A stretch of DNA of 64,000 nt from Sphingomonas soli NBRC 100801. Its GTDB lineage: Bacteria; Pseudomonadota; Alphaproteobacteria; Sphingomonadales; Sphingomonadaceae. Shown piece after piece: positions 52,204-59,108 of the stretch; the first letter of the stretch is position 1, and each line of letters opens with the position of its first letter. Position numbers and translations under genes: made by a program. The stretch covers positions 248,001 to 312,000 of the forward strand of contig NZ_BCTZ01000003.1 of assembly GCF_001591025.1 (NCBI RefSeq). Direction: 5' to 3'. The notes beneath the pieces were generated by a model that had not been told where the DNA came from, made no database searches, and saw only the letters and a program-made list of their open reading frames with translations.

Positions 52204-53508
52204 TCAGGCGGTGGGCGGATTTGCCGGCAGGATCACCGTGACGCGCAGGCCGCCGATCGGCGAGCGGCTGGCTTCGATGCGGCCGTGATGCGCTTCCACG
52301 ATGGCGCGCGCGGTGGCGAGGCCCAGGCCGGACGCTGCGGCTGATTCCTCCGGGCGGCTCGAGCTGCGGTAAAATGGCTCGAACAGCCGCTGCGCCAGCA
52401 TCACGTCGATTCCCGGGGCATTATCGTCGATGATCAGGCGCCACGCATCGCGCGAGCTTTCCAGGCCGAGCACGATTCGGCCGTTGCGCGGCGTATAGCG
52501 CAGCGAATTATCGATGAGCGCGCCGAACAATTGCTCGATCCGCGCGCCATCCCACTTCACCAGGATCGTATATTCGGGAAGCGTGCTGGTCTCCAGGCGG
52601 ACATGCAGCCCCTCGGCGCGCGTCTTGTGGGTCCAGATCGCATTGTGGATCAGCGCGCGGGGATCGACCTGTTCAAACGTAACCGGCAGGCGGCCGAGAT
52701 CGGCGAGGGCGATGGCGCTCAGATCCTCGGCCATATGAATCAGCCGGTGCGTGTCTTCCTCGATGCCGGTGAGGAGTTCGGGCGGGAGTGGCGGCTCGAC
52801 CTTGCAGAGTTCGATGAAATGCTCGCCCATATTCTCGGCGGGGCGCTTGAGCTCGTCGGAGATCGAGACGAGCCAGGTGCGGCGTGCGGTTTCGAGGCGA
52901 TTGAACTGGCTGGCGATGCGATGGAGGTTGCGCATCGTGGCCACCGTTTCGGGTGGGCCCTCCTCTTCGAACTCGATTTCGTGATCGCCGTGCACGACTT
53001 CGCGGCTGAGCCGATAGAGCTCAAGCTGCGGCTTGGTCCAGCGTCGCGCGAAGACATAGGCCGCGACCAGCATCGCGGTGAATAGCGCGAACACGATCAA
53101 GCCGATGCCGCCATATTGGATCGCGAGATAGCGCCGGTCGGCGTCGGTCAACTGCGCCGGGCTGACAAGGCGGGCAGTCGCGATCGTGCGGCCTTCCACC
53201 TGGACCGGGCGCTCCATAATGGGGGCGCCGCCGGGGCCTGCGATCAACTGGCCCTCTGCGTTCACCAGTGCGACGCGGCCGCCAAGACGCTGCGGATCCA
53301 GCTCATTGACCAGTTGATCGAGCGGACGGCCAGCGCGGGCCGCCTGCGCGGCGGCGAGCGCGAATCCCTCCAGCCGGTCGCGGTCGCGCGCTTCCACCTG
53401 GAATGCGCTGGTCTGATGCAGGAACAGCACCAGCGCGCCGCCTGGCACCACCGAGACAAGCAGTGCCTGCGCGGCGAGTGTCGTGAAAATTCCCGGAAAC
53501 AGGCGCAA
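52204..53508 (-). CDS. Sensor histidine kinase with degenerate H-box (His to Asp)
   Basis: A 434-residue membrane kinase. TM1 (LAAQALLVSVVPGGALVLFL, about 11-30), a periplasmic sensor (about 32-128) and TM2 (GGIGLIVFALFTAMLVAAYV) precede a HAMP-like linker and dimerisation region. The H-box reads WLVSISDELKRPAENM, where S-H-E-L-R-T-P is expected, so position 218 is Asp. The ATPase domain looks complete: N-box ALIDNSLRYTP, G1 DDNAPGID, F-box FEPFYRSS, G2 GLGLATARAIVEAHHG. No response regulator is adjacent. It may act as a phosphatase or a non-canonical kinase. Confidence 0.88.
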   Translation of the reverse strand: MRLFPGIFTTLAAQALLVSVVPGGALVLFLHQTSAFQVEARDRDRLEGFALAAAQAARAGRPLDQLVNELDPQRLGGRVALVNAEGQLIAGPGGAPIMERPVQVEGRTIATARLVSPAQLTDADRRYLAIQYGGIGLIVFALFTAMLVAAYVFARRWTKPQLELYRLSREVVHGDHEIEFEEEGPPETVATMRNLHRIASQFNRLETARRTWLVSISDELKRPAENMGEHFIELCKVEPPLPPELLTGIEEDTHRLIHMAEDLSAIALADLGRLPVTFEQVDPRALIHNAIWTHKTRAEGLHVRLETSTLPEYTILVKWDGARIEQLFGALIDNSLRYTPRNGRIVLGLESSRDAWRLIIDDNAPGIDVMLAQRLFEPFYRSSSRPEESAAASGLGLATARAIVEAHHGRIEASRSPIGGLRVTVILPANPPTA

Positions 53509-53581
53509 AATCTACTCCCCATCGCCCATTGGGCCGCCCATCAACCGGGTAGCGCCCCGCGTGACCCGGCACAATCGCGGA

Positions 53582-53794
53582 TCATTCCACAACATCGAAG
53601 CTGTCCAAAATCCTGCCCCCTGCCATGAACACCGCAATCGGGCACAATGCGAAGAACACGAGTCCCAGCGTGCCTGGATAGAGCTTCATGTAATGCACCC
53701 CCCGCTCGGTGGCACCGACGGCCAGGCCATAGATGATCAGATAGGCCTCGAACTTGGTCTTGATCGTGAAGAGGCGGGTTATGCGAGAGAACAT
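53582..53794 (-). CDS. Small membrane protein
   Basis: A 70-residue protein with basic N-terminus (MFSRITRLFTIKTKFEAYLI) and two hydrophobic stretches (YLIIYGLAVGA, TLGLVFFALCPIAVFMAGG). Similar short proteins are common in sphingomonads. Function unknown. Confidence 0.75.
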   Translation of the reverse strand: MFSRITRLFTIKTKFEAYLIIYGLAVGATERGVHYMKLYPGTLGLVFFALCPIAVFMAGGRILDSFDVVE

Positions 53795-53975
53795 GCGCGA
53801 GTGTTACGCAAGCGCCGGGCCAATCGCAGATTCGCGCGATTCCGCGTTAACCGGGATGGTTACCTGTAAATTTACCCGACGGCACGGTTTTCCGCCGTTT
53901 CTTGTCGCTGGGTGTGGAAAACGCGCGTCCAAACGCACTGAGGGCGCGGGCTGATTGGAAAACCGGGGTGGGGCT

Positions 53976-54161
53976 GTGACGGTCGCTTTGGACGTGGAGC
54001 GGCTGCTCCTGACGGCTGCCCGTAGGCACGCCCTCGCAGACGAGCATGAGGCCAAGGCCGTCGAGATTATCGAGGCTGGCGATCCTGCGCTGGTTGAGCG
54101 CGCTGCGGCCCATTTCACGATTGCAGCCAGCCTGCGCGGCCGGGCCAGGTTCGTCTCGTGA
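53976..54161 (+). CDS. Small phage hypothetical protein
   Basis: A 61-residue helical protein from GTG 53976 (GGGGTGGGG upstream); a TTG at 53955 is in frame. LDVERLLLTAARRHALADEH is followed by IEAGDPALVERAAAHFTIAA. The stop overlaps the next start. First visible gene of the prophage. Confidence 0.65.
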   Translation: MTVALDVERLLLTAARRHALADEHEAKAVEIIEAGDPALVERAAAHFTIAASLRGRARFVS

Positions 54162-54859
54162 TGGCGCTCGTCTATCACGGCACCCCTCTGTCGCCACGCG
54201 AGGCGCTTATCGCAGCGGGCGCACGCGCATATTGCGTCAGCTTCTTCCGCCCCGATAGCGTCAATGACGTGGAGGCAATCGCGCCCTTCATCATGTACGA
54301 CAACGGGGCGTTTTCCTACTGGATGCAGGCTGTTCGCGCGGGCGTAGATCCGATGGACGCCGGCCGCTTGGATTGGACCCCGTATTATGAATGGCTGGCT
54401 GATCGCCTATTTCGTCCTGGTCGCTGGGCCGTTGTCCCTGATCGTCCCGCGGCACCTTCGCAGATTAACGATGGCCTCCTCAACGAATGGCCGTTCGGAA
54501 CGTCTCGCGGCGCGCCTGTTTGGCATATGGACGGGCCTCTGGATCGTCTCGCTCGCCTATGTGAGCGGTTTGATCGCGTCTGCCTTGGCTGGATAGGCGA
54601 CACGAAGCGAGAGCCGGTGGGTTGCGATGCCTACCGCCGGCGCATGGACGAAGTGGCCGCCCTTATGGGCAATAGCTGGCACCCATTGCACATGCTGCGC
54701 GGCGTCGCAGTCGGCGGGGACTATCCGTTCCTGAGCTGTGACAGCACCAGCCTTGCCCAGAACCACCATCGCTATCGCCTGCGCCTGTTCGCCGGGACCG
54801 CCGACGAATGGTCGGGCGTGCGCGCTTACGCCGACAAGCTCGAAAGGCTCGCAGCATGA
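54161..54859 (+). CDS. Phage protein, possibly TGT-like TIM barrel
   Basis: A 232-residue protein (ATG 54161, or GTG 54158 overlapping the previous stop). Motifs in order: IMYDNGAFSYWMQAV, WAVVPDRP, PVWHMDGPLDRLARLCERFD, VCLGWIGDT, HPLHMLRGVAVGGDYPFLSC and DSTSLAQN. The D-x-GAF strand, later H-M-L-R-G and D-S-T-S loops recall phage tRNA-guanine transglycosylase-like proteins. That assignment is inference from motifs. The next gene overlaps by 4 nt. Confidence 0.8.
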   Translation: MALVYHGTPLSPREALIAAGARAYCVSFFRPDSVNDVEAIAPFIMYDNGAFSYWMQAVRAGVDPMDAGRLDWTPYYEWLADRLFRPGRWAVVPDRPAAPSQINDGLLNEWPFGTSRGAPVWHMDGPLDRLARLCERFDRVCLGWIGDTKREPVGCDAYRRRMDEVAALMGNSWHPLHMLRGVAVGGDYPFLSCDSTSLAQNHHRYRLRLFAGTADEWSGVRAYADKLERLAA

Positions 54860-54981
54860 CCGCTGTCCCCATCATGACGCCCGCTTCTCTCAGAGGCGGG
54901 GTGAAGTGGAAAACTTCTGACGCGCCCATGGCTCTCCCTCCCCAGGCCACTGGGCGCGGTTTCGCGCGGGGGGATTTGTGA
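54856..54981 (+). CDS. 41-residue phage protein coupled on both sides
   Basis: ATG at 54856 overlaps the upstream stop by 4 nt and its own TGA (54979-54981) overlaps the GTG of the methyltransferase gene by 2 nt. The product begins MTAVPIMTPASLRGGVKWKT and is Pro/Arg/Gly-rich. The exact overlaps on both sides argue that it is translated. Confidence 0.6.
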   Translation: MTAVPIMTPASLRGGVKWKTSDAPMALPPQATGRGFARGDL

Positions 54982-55499
54982 GCCACTGGGAGGCAGCCAA
55001 AGGCGCGTCCGACGAATGGTACACGCCGGCCTATATTTTCGACGCGCTGGGCGAAATGTTCGACATGGACGTTGCAGCACCACGCCTGATCCCCTCGTGG
55101 GTTGGCGACAGGCTGGTTTGCCAAAACCCAAAAGGCGATCGCCGCTGGCTTTGGAAGGACAGCCTTGAATCTTCATGGAACGGCTTCATCTGGATGAACC
55201 CGCCATTCGGTGGGCGCAACTCTGTGGTTCCTTGGCTCGATAAATTCTTCGCACACGGCAACGGCATCGCACTCACGCCGGATCGTACGTCGGCAGGCTG
55301 GTTTCAAGGCGCATGGGCGCGCGCCGATCTGGCGCTGTTCATGCCTAAGGTCCGGTTCATCCGGCCCGATGGCTCGACAGGGGACCAGCCAAGCAATGGT
55401 ACATGCCTTTGGGCGGCTGGCGAGCGCGCGTGCACCGCTCTTCGTCGCGCGGCGCCTGCGCTCGGTATTCTCGCTGCCCCCGTGAAAGCAGCAGCCTAA
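54978..55499 (+). CDS. Phage DNA N6-adenine methyltransferase (Dam-like)
   Basis: A 173-residue protein. DEWYTPAYIFDALGEMFDMD at the N-terminus and FIWMNPPFGGRNSVVPWLDK (catalytic NPPF, about residue 74) identify the phage Dam-type family that methylates adenine to protect phage DNA or regulate it. ALTPDRTSAGWFQ and FMPKVRFI follow. GTG start. No partner restriction endonuclease is visible. Confidence 0.92.
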   Translation: MSHWEAAKGASDEWYTPAYIFDALGEMFDMDVAAPRLIPSWVGDRLVCQNPKGDRRWLWKDSLESSWNGFIWMNPPFGGRNSVVPWLDKFFAHGNGIALTPDRTSAGWFQGAWARADLALFMPKVRFIRPDGSTGDQPSNGTCLWAAGERACTALRRAAPALGILAAPVKAAA

Positions 55500-55538
55500 C
55501 CCTCCCTCCGGCATTGGCCGCGCTTGGGAGGGGAATGA

Positions 55539-55934
55539 ATGAAGGAGAATGATGTGAGCCGCTTCTCAGACTTGCCCGTGGATGAGCTTGAGCGGCGGCG
55601 CCTCAAGTCGATTGGCGTGATGGAAGAGCGGGCTCGCAGTGATTTCGAGCGCCACTATCAAGAGCGATGCGACCGCTTTTACTGGGGACATGGGCGATGC
55701 TGCGCGGGATGCGATCATTGGTCTAGCGAAGCCGGTGATTTCGGAGAGTGCATGTCTGCACCACCAGTTTCCGGGGCAGATGTAGTGCGTAGCTTGGGTT
55801 TCACCTTTTGCAGCTACACACCGCCACCAGGGCAGCCATTCACGAAGCGCGACCACGTGTGTGGGGCGTTCAAAGACGACTTCGATTGGCAAACTCTTGA
55901 TCCTGAATATCGCCAGCGGATCGGTGCGCCATGA
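55539..55934 (+). CDS. Cys-rich phage hypothetical protein
   Basis: Up to 131 residues. YWGHGRCCAGCDHWSSEAGD, FGECMSAPP, FTFCSYTP and HVCGAF give six Cys and two His that could bind metal. The start may be ATG 55539 or GTG 55554 (GGAG six bases upstream). Function unknown. Confidence 0.75.
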   Translation: MKENDVSRFSDLPVDELERRRLKSIGVMEERARSDFERHYQERCDRFYWGHGRCCAGCDHWSSEAGDFGECMSAPPVSGADVVRSLGFTFCSYTPPPGQPFTKRDHVCGAFKDDFDWQTLDPEYRQRIGAP

Positions 55935-56074
55935 CCGCGCAAGTCGATGAGCGCGCGGAGCGCTGAGACCGCTCGCGGGCTCAGTCCCGCAGGGACGCCA
56001 GCGCGGTGCCCGTCAGGGCATGCGTCCGAACCCCCAACCCTAGCCTTCGGGCTATGAAGCTGTAGGATATGGGA
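55935..56074. other. Gap without a supported gene
   Basis: 140 bases. It has an 11-codon frame beginning at 55931 and GC-rich dyads (GCTCGCGGGCTCAGTCCCGC, CTAGCCTTCGGGCTATG); no convincing gene. Confidence 0.5.
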
Positions 56075-56227
56075 ATGAGTGGATTAGCCAATCAGTGCGT
56101 TATGCTGTTTGCGCCGTCATTGGCGTTCGTCGGTCTGATAATGATCGGGATATTTGTCGCTGGGTTTAGCCTGGGAACCCTCTATCGATCGCATCGCTAC
56201 AATCGCCGCGACGCAGGCGATACATGA
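56075..56227 (+). CDS. Small single-helix membrane protein
   Basis: A 50-residue protein from ATG 56075 (AGGA seven bases upstream; ATG 56069 also in frame). One membrane helix (SLAFVGLIMIGIFVAGFSLG) with a basic C-terminus (YRSHRYNRRD). The stop overlaps the next ATG (ATGA). Confidence 0.6.
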   Translation: MSGLANQCVMLFAPSLAFVGLIMIGIFVAGFSLGTLYRSHRYNRRDAGDT

Positions 56228-56364
56228 CCCGCGCCGGCGAGAAGCTTTACGGAGATTGGAACCGCCAGATGAACCGAGAGGGTGTATTATCCTCGCGCCG
56301 GTTCTGGATTGGGCTCGGGGTGATGCTGGCGGTTATGGCTGCTGTGTTTGGGGTGGTGGGTTAG
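56224..56364 (+). CDS. Small membrane protein coupled to the previous gene
   Basis: A 46-residue protein with a charged N-terminus (RAGEKLYGDWNRQMNREG) and a C-terminal membrane helix (FWIGLGVMLAVMAAVFGVVG). Coupling to the preceding single-helix gene suggests a pair of interacting membrane peptides. Confidence 0.6.
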   Translation: MTRAGEKLYGDWNRQMNREGVLSSRRFWIGLGVMLAVMAAVFGVVG

Positions 56365-56433
56365 TCGCCGCCCCAGCCTTCGATCGCGTCATAGTATGGA
56401 AATGCCATTCCCGTTCTCCTGTTGCTCCAATCG

Positions 56434-56458
56434 AACTATTCGGAAACTCCGAATAGTT
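56434..56458. repeat. Perfect 11-bp inverted repeat
   Basis: AACTATTCGGA, loop AAC, TCCGAATAGTT. It spans the stop codon of the minus-strand gene 56436-56762. It could be a terminator hairpin for that gene or a repressor site. Confidence 0.7.
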
Positions 56459-56762
56459 GCTCCATGGGGAGCGATGCTGCGGCGGCCAAATCGGCGATCT
56501 TGCCTATCTCTCGAAGTGCCCAGGGGCCCTTATCAACAAGCAACGCCGCAGCACCAGTGCTATCAACCGTTACGCGGACCAGTCGTCGGGCTCTCCCAAT
56601 CTCTGGCAACCGGGGCGGATTTTCCCGGCCTCTTACTTCCGCGCTCGCAAAGCATTGACCAACTGCGACGGATGCGCCCGCCGGAAGGTTGCCTGACAGC
56701 CCCGCACAATATGCCAGAAGCCCGCTCGACTCGCAACCGAAAACATGGTAGCCGGGGTGCAT
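56436..56762 (-). CDS. Phage hypothetical protein
   Basis: A 108-residue protein. HPGYHVFGCESSGLLAYCAG, LSGNLPAGASVAVGQCFASA and the C-terminal ALREIGKIADLAAAASLPME look coding and phage-like. Its start shares the palindrome CATG with the divergent gene 56761-56991, and neither has a good ribosome binding site, so one of the two starts may be further in. Moderate confidence. Confidence 0.45.
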   Translation of the reverse strand: MHPGYHVFGCESSGLLAYCAGLSGNLPAGASVAVGQCFASAEVRGRENPPRLPEIGRARRLVRVTVDSTGAAALLVDKGPWALREIGKIADLAAAASLPMEQLFGVSE

Positions 56763-56991
56763 GGCTGACTGGCAACCAATCGACACCGCACCAACGTGGC
56801 AGCCTGAGCAGGGTGCTAATATCGCGCTTGGGAGACCGGAAGTTATCCTCGGCTGGGCAGGGTCGACGACAGTTCTTCTGGGGTATTGGCACCCCGATAG
56901 AAAAGGCGGCGGTTCTTGGGAGACTTGCGGGACGGGCTTAGTTGCGGCGCATCCTACACATTGGATGCCGATGCCTGTGCCACCGGCCTAA
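56761..56991 (+). CDS. Small phage protein (MADWQPIDTAP type)
   Basis: A 76-residue protein beginning ADWQPIDTAPTWQPEQGANI and ending THWMPMPVPPA. Short phage proteins with W-Q-P-I-D-T-A-P at the start and HWMPLP-like ends are very common. Role unknown. Confidence 0.7.
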   Translation: MADWQPIDTAPTWQPEQGANIALGRPEVILGWAGSTTVLLGYWHPDRKGGGSWETCGTGLVAAHPTHWMPMPVPPA

Positions 56992-57003
56992 CCCGGCCCA
57001 CAA

Positions 57004-57279
57004 CTACTCCATCAACCACTGCTTAGCTCTCGCCTCACTCCACAGAGGCCGAAATACCGGGGAACAGTAGTAGAACCTGTTCCACCCCTTGCACCCCGGC
57101 GAGATCCGGCAAGCACACCGCCGATCGATAAGCGAGTAATCCCGCCCCAGCGCGTCACACAGTGCTGCTATGTCCAGATCCCGGAAGCCGCATGACTTGG
57201 TGCAGAGCGCGCGGACCTCAGTGCCATGATCGAGCATTGCGCCGAGGGTCAGGGTCCATGCGGGGAAGCGAGTCGGCAT
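57004..57279 (-). CDS. Cys-rich phage protein, possible zinc finger
   Basis: A 91-residue protein. VRALCTKSCGF, DLDIAALCDALGRDYSLIDR and RCACRISPGCKGWNRFYYC contain several Cys in C-x-x-x-C and C-x-C arrangements. The order (Cys pair, helical L-I/D-A-L-x-x-x-G-R-D-Y-S-L, Cys pair, GWNRF) recurs in sphingomonad phage proteins. Confidence 0.75.
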   Translation of the reverse strand: MPTRFPAWTLTLGAMLDHGTEVRALCTKSCGFRDLDIAALCDALGRDYSLIDRRCACRISPGCKGWNRFYYCSPVFRPLWSEARAKQWLME

Positions 57280-57316
57280 CTGGCATGGGTAGAACGAAAG
57301 CGGAACGCGGGGCTAG

Positions 57317-57574
57317 CTACTTCGGCCAGCTCTCGACCAGCAAGCGGCGCTTGCGCTCACACGCAGCCAGCGCGATATCGCCTTCACGGATAGCACTCTC
57401 AGCCTGTGCAGCCGTCAGAGGCCCATCAGGGAGCGGGGAGGGCCTGCACGGCTCCAGCGCCACGCTCGGCGGCGCTGGTATCGTCGCCGGCAAAGAGAGC
57501 TTCCCGGTCCCTCCGCACGCCGTCAACGCGATCGGTAGCAAGGCAGGGAGCAGCACCAGCAGGGGTTTCAGCAT
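57317..57574 (-). CDS. Rz1-like outer-membrane spanin lipoprotein
   Basis: An 85-residue protein with lipobox LTACGG (Cys near residue 20) followed by Pro-rich spacer. It begins inside the Rz-like gene in another frame, the classical overlapping Rz/Rz1 arrangement. Spanins fuse inner and outer membranes at lysis. Confidence 0.8.
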   Translation of the reverse strand: MLKPLLVLLPALLPIALTACGGTGKLSLPATIPAPPSVALEPCRPSPLPDGPLTAAQAESAIREGDIALAACERKRRLLVESWPK

Positions 57575-57854
57575 ATCGGGTCACCGTTTCGCGGGAGTGG
57601 AGGATGATGGGCTCGGCGGCGGCGGCGCGGGCGGCATAGTCCGCTGTTGCTTCCGCCAAGCGCTTTTCGTTCGCGGCGTATTGTTCGGCGGCTGCGACCT
57701 TGGCGCGTTCAATAAGCGCGACCTGCTGGAGATAGCGCTTTTCCCAATGCCGGGCATTGCCCCACTGGATAAGCGCGAAGATCAGCGCTGCCCCTACGCC
57801 AAGCAGCCACCATTTGCCGCGCATGAAATCGAGGGCGGCGCCGAGGGGGATCAT
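57426..57854 (-). CDS. Rz-like inner-membrane spanin
   Basis: A 142-residue protein from ATG 57854, which overlaps the holin-candidate stop (ATGA). Membrane segment KWWLLGVGAALIFALIQWGN, then a long charged coiled coil (YLQQVALIERAKVAAAEQYA, KRLAEATADYAARAAA). Its 3' part overlaps the Rz1-like gene by about 150 bases. Confidence 0.8.
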   Translation of the reverse strand: MIPLGAALDFMRGKWWLLGVGAALIFALIQWGNARHWEKRYLQQVALIERAKVAAAEQYAANEKRLAEATADYAARAAAAEPIILHSRETVTRYAETPAGAAPCLATDRVDGVRRDREALFAGDDTSAAERGAGAVQALPAP

Positions 57855-58117
57855 GGCTGCACCGGTTCCACGCTCACCGGATCGTTCGGGGTGCCAGTGG
57901 GCCGCGTGTCCGTATCCTTGGCCTTTCCGCCCGAGCTGGAGCCGAGCCAGAAGCCAAACGCCAGCACGGCGAAGCTCTTCCATGTGCCGATCACATCGCC
58001 CTTGAGCGCGGGGTCACCGGACGCCACCGCCCAGACGCTGAAAACCATGTAGCCGAGAATCGCCGCCACACTGGCCGAGACTACGATGCGCTGGTGCGGG
58101 ATGATCGGACCCGTCAT
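57851..58117 (-). CDS. Candidate holin, two membrane helices
   Basis: An 88-residue protein with two hydrophobic segments (VVSASVAAILGYMVFSVWAV, SFAVLAFGFWLGSSSGG) and a charged C-terminus. Position between endolysin and Rz genes is right for a holin; no sequence signature proves it. Both ends overlap neighbours by 4 nt. Confidence 0.65.
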   Translation of the reverse strand: MTGPIIPHQRIVVSASVAAILGYMVFSVWAVASGDPALKGDVIGTWKSFAVLAFGFWLGSSSGGKAKDTDTRPTGTPNDPVSVEPVQP

Positions 58118-58692
58118 GCCCAGCCCCCGTCACGCAATGCGCGCTCGAACCACTGCGCGTAATCCTCGATCAAGTCGGCCTTGTCGCGGCCGTTGATGAT
58201 CGTGCGCGCGTCCATGTATTGCTTGCGGGTCGCGACGCCCTTGCTCGGCAGCACGTCGCGCAACCTGACGCCGGTGAACCAACCCTCCTCCATCCCGCGC
58301 CGCATGATCTTCGCGGCGATAGCGGGCTCCATGGCGGCGTCGGCATCGGCAAGCAGGCGTCCGCCGAGCCCGAGCTTTTCATCGGCGCGCTTGTAGTTCG
58401 GTTCCCAGGTGAGCTGCACGTAGCCCCGGCCATACCAAGGCCAGTAACGGAGGTGCTTCTTGCGCCAATCCTCGGACAGCCAATAGGCCTCGCGGACGGG
58501 CTGCATCGTTCGCGCCGTCTCATGCCATGCCGTTGCCAGCATATAGGCGGCGTGCGCGAGAGGGGAGCCCTCTGCGGCTTGCAGGACTTCGGTGAAGCCC
58601 TCCACCTGCACCGTCTTGAGCGGGCCGCATCGGGCGGGATTGCGCACGGTGCAGAAGAAGCTGGCCGCGTCGAATACTGCTGCACGGGTCAT
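58114..58692 (-). CDS. GH19-type endolysin
   Basis: A 192-residue protein. AAYMLATAWHETARTMQPVR (catalytic Glu), EAYW, and YGRGYVQLTWEPNYKRADEK are the chitinase/GH19 phage-lysozyme motifs; AWFERALRDGGWA closes the domain. It would cut peptidoglycan at lysis. Overlaps both neighbours by 4 nt. Confidence 0.9.
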   Translation of the reverse strand: MTRAAVFDAASFFCTVRNPARCGPLKTVQVEGFTEVLQAAEGSPLAHAAYMLATAWHETARTMQPVREAYWLSEDWRKKHLRYWPWYGRGYVQLTWEPNYKRADEKLGLGGRLLADADAAMEPAIAAKIMRRGMEEGWFTGVRLRDVLPSKGVATRKQYMDARTIINGRDKADLIEDYAQWFERALRDGGWA

Positions 58693-59108
58693 TGTGCCCC
58701 TCCCAATGGTGCGGCTGCGATGATCGCCTTCTCTTGCGCCTCTGCCATCTCCATCGCCGCCAGTTCGGTGCGGATCGATACCAATGCCACCTTCCGGCGC
58801 GCGGCAGGCATGTCGAACAGATGCAACAGCGCGTAGATCATCGTGCGCTGGTTCTTGTTCACGTGCCGATGCACGCCCAATTCGGCGTCACAGCGCGCCC
58901 GCTCTTTTTCGAGGTCGCCTTCCAGCTTCTCGACGCGCGATTCCAGACGGTTGACCAGAGCGAGGGCAACGTCGTCGGTCTGCTTCCGCTTTCCGCGCGA
59001 GTGGTCCAGCCACGTCTTAAGCATGCCCCCGATGCCAGCGGTGCCGACAAGCGCCATGATGCCCGACACGATCCAAAAGACGTTCGAGTACATGAGTGCG
59101 GGCATCAC
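58689..59108 (-). CDS. Phage membrane/coiled-coil protein
   Basis: A 139-residue protein. N-terminal membrane helix (NVFWIVSGIMALVGTAGIGG), then a coiled coil (LALVNRLESRVEKLEGDLEK) and a helical C-terminus. It could be a second holin-like or lysis-regulatory protein. Overlaps the endolysin and tailspike genes. Confidence 0.7.
   Translation of the reverse strand: MMPALMYSNVFWIVSGIMALVGTAGIGGMLKTWLDHSRGKRKQTDDVALALVNRLESRVEKLEGDLEKERARCDAELGVHRHVNKNQRTMIYALLHLFDMPAARRKVALVSIRTELAAMEMAEAQEKAIIAAAPLGGAQ

Noticed and set aside
54387..54596. 69-codon membrane-protein-like frame inside 54161-54859
   Set aside because: It lies entirely within another coding gene in a different frame with no ribosome binding site; it could be overprinting but nothing supports it.
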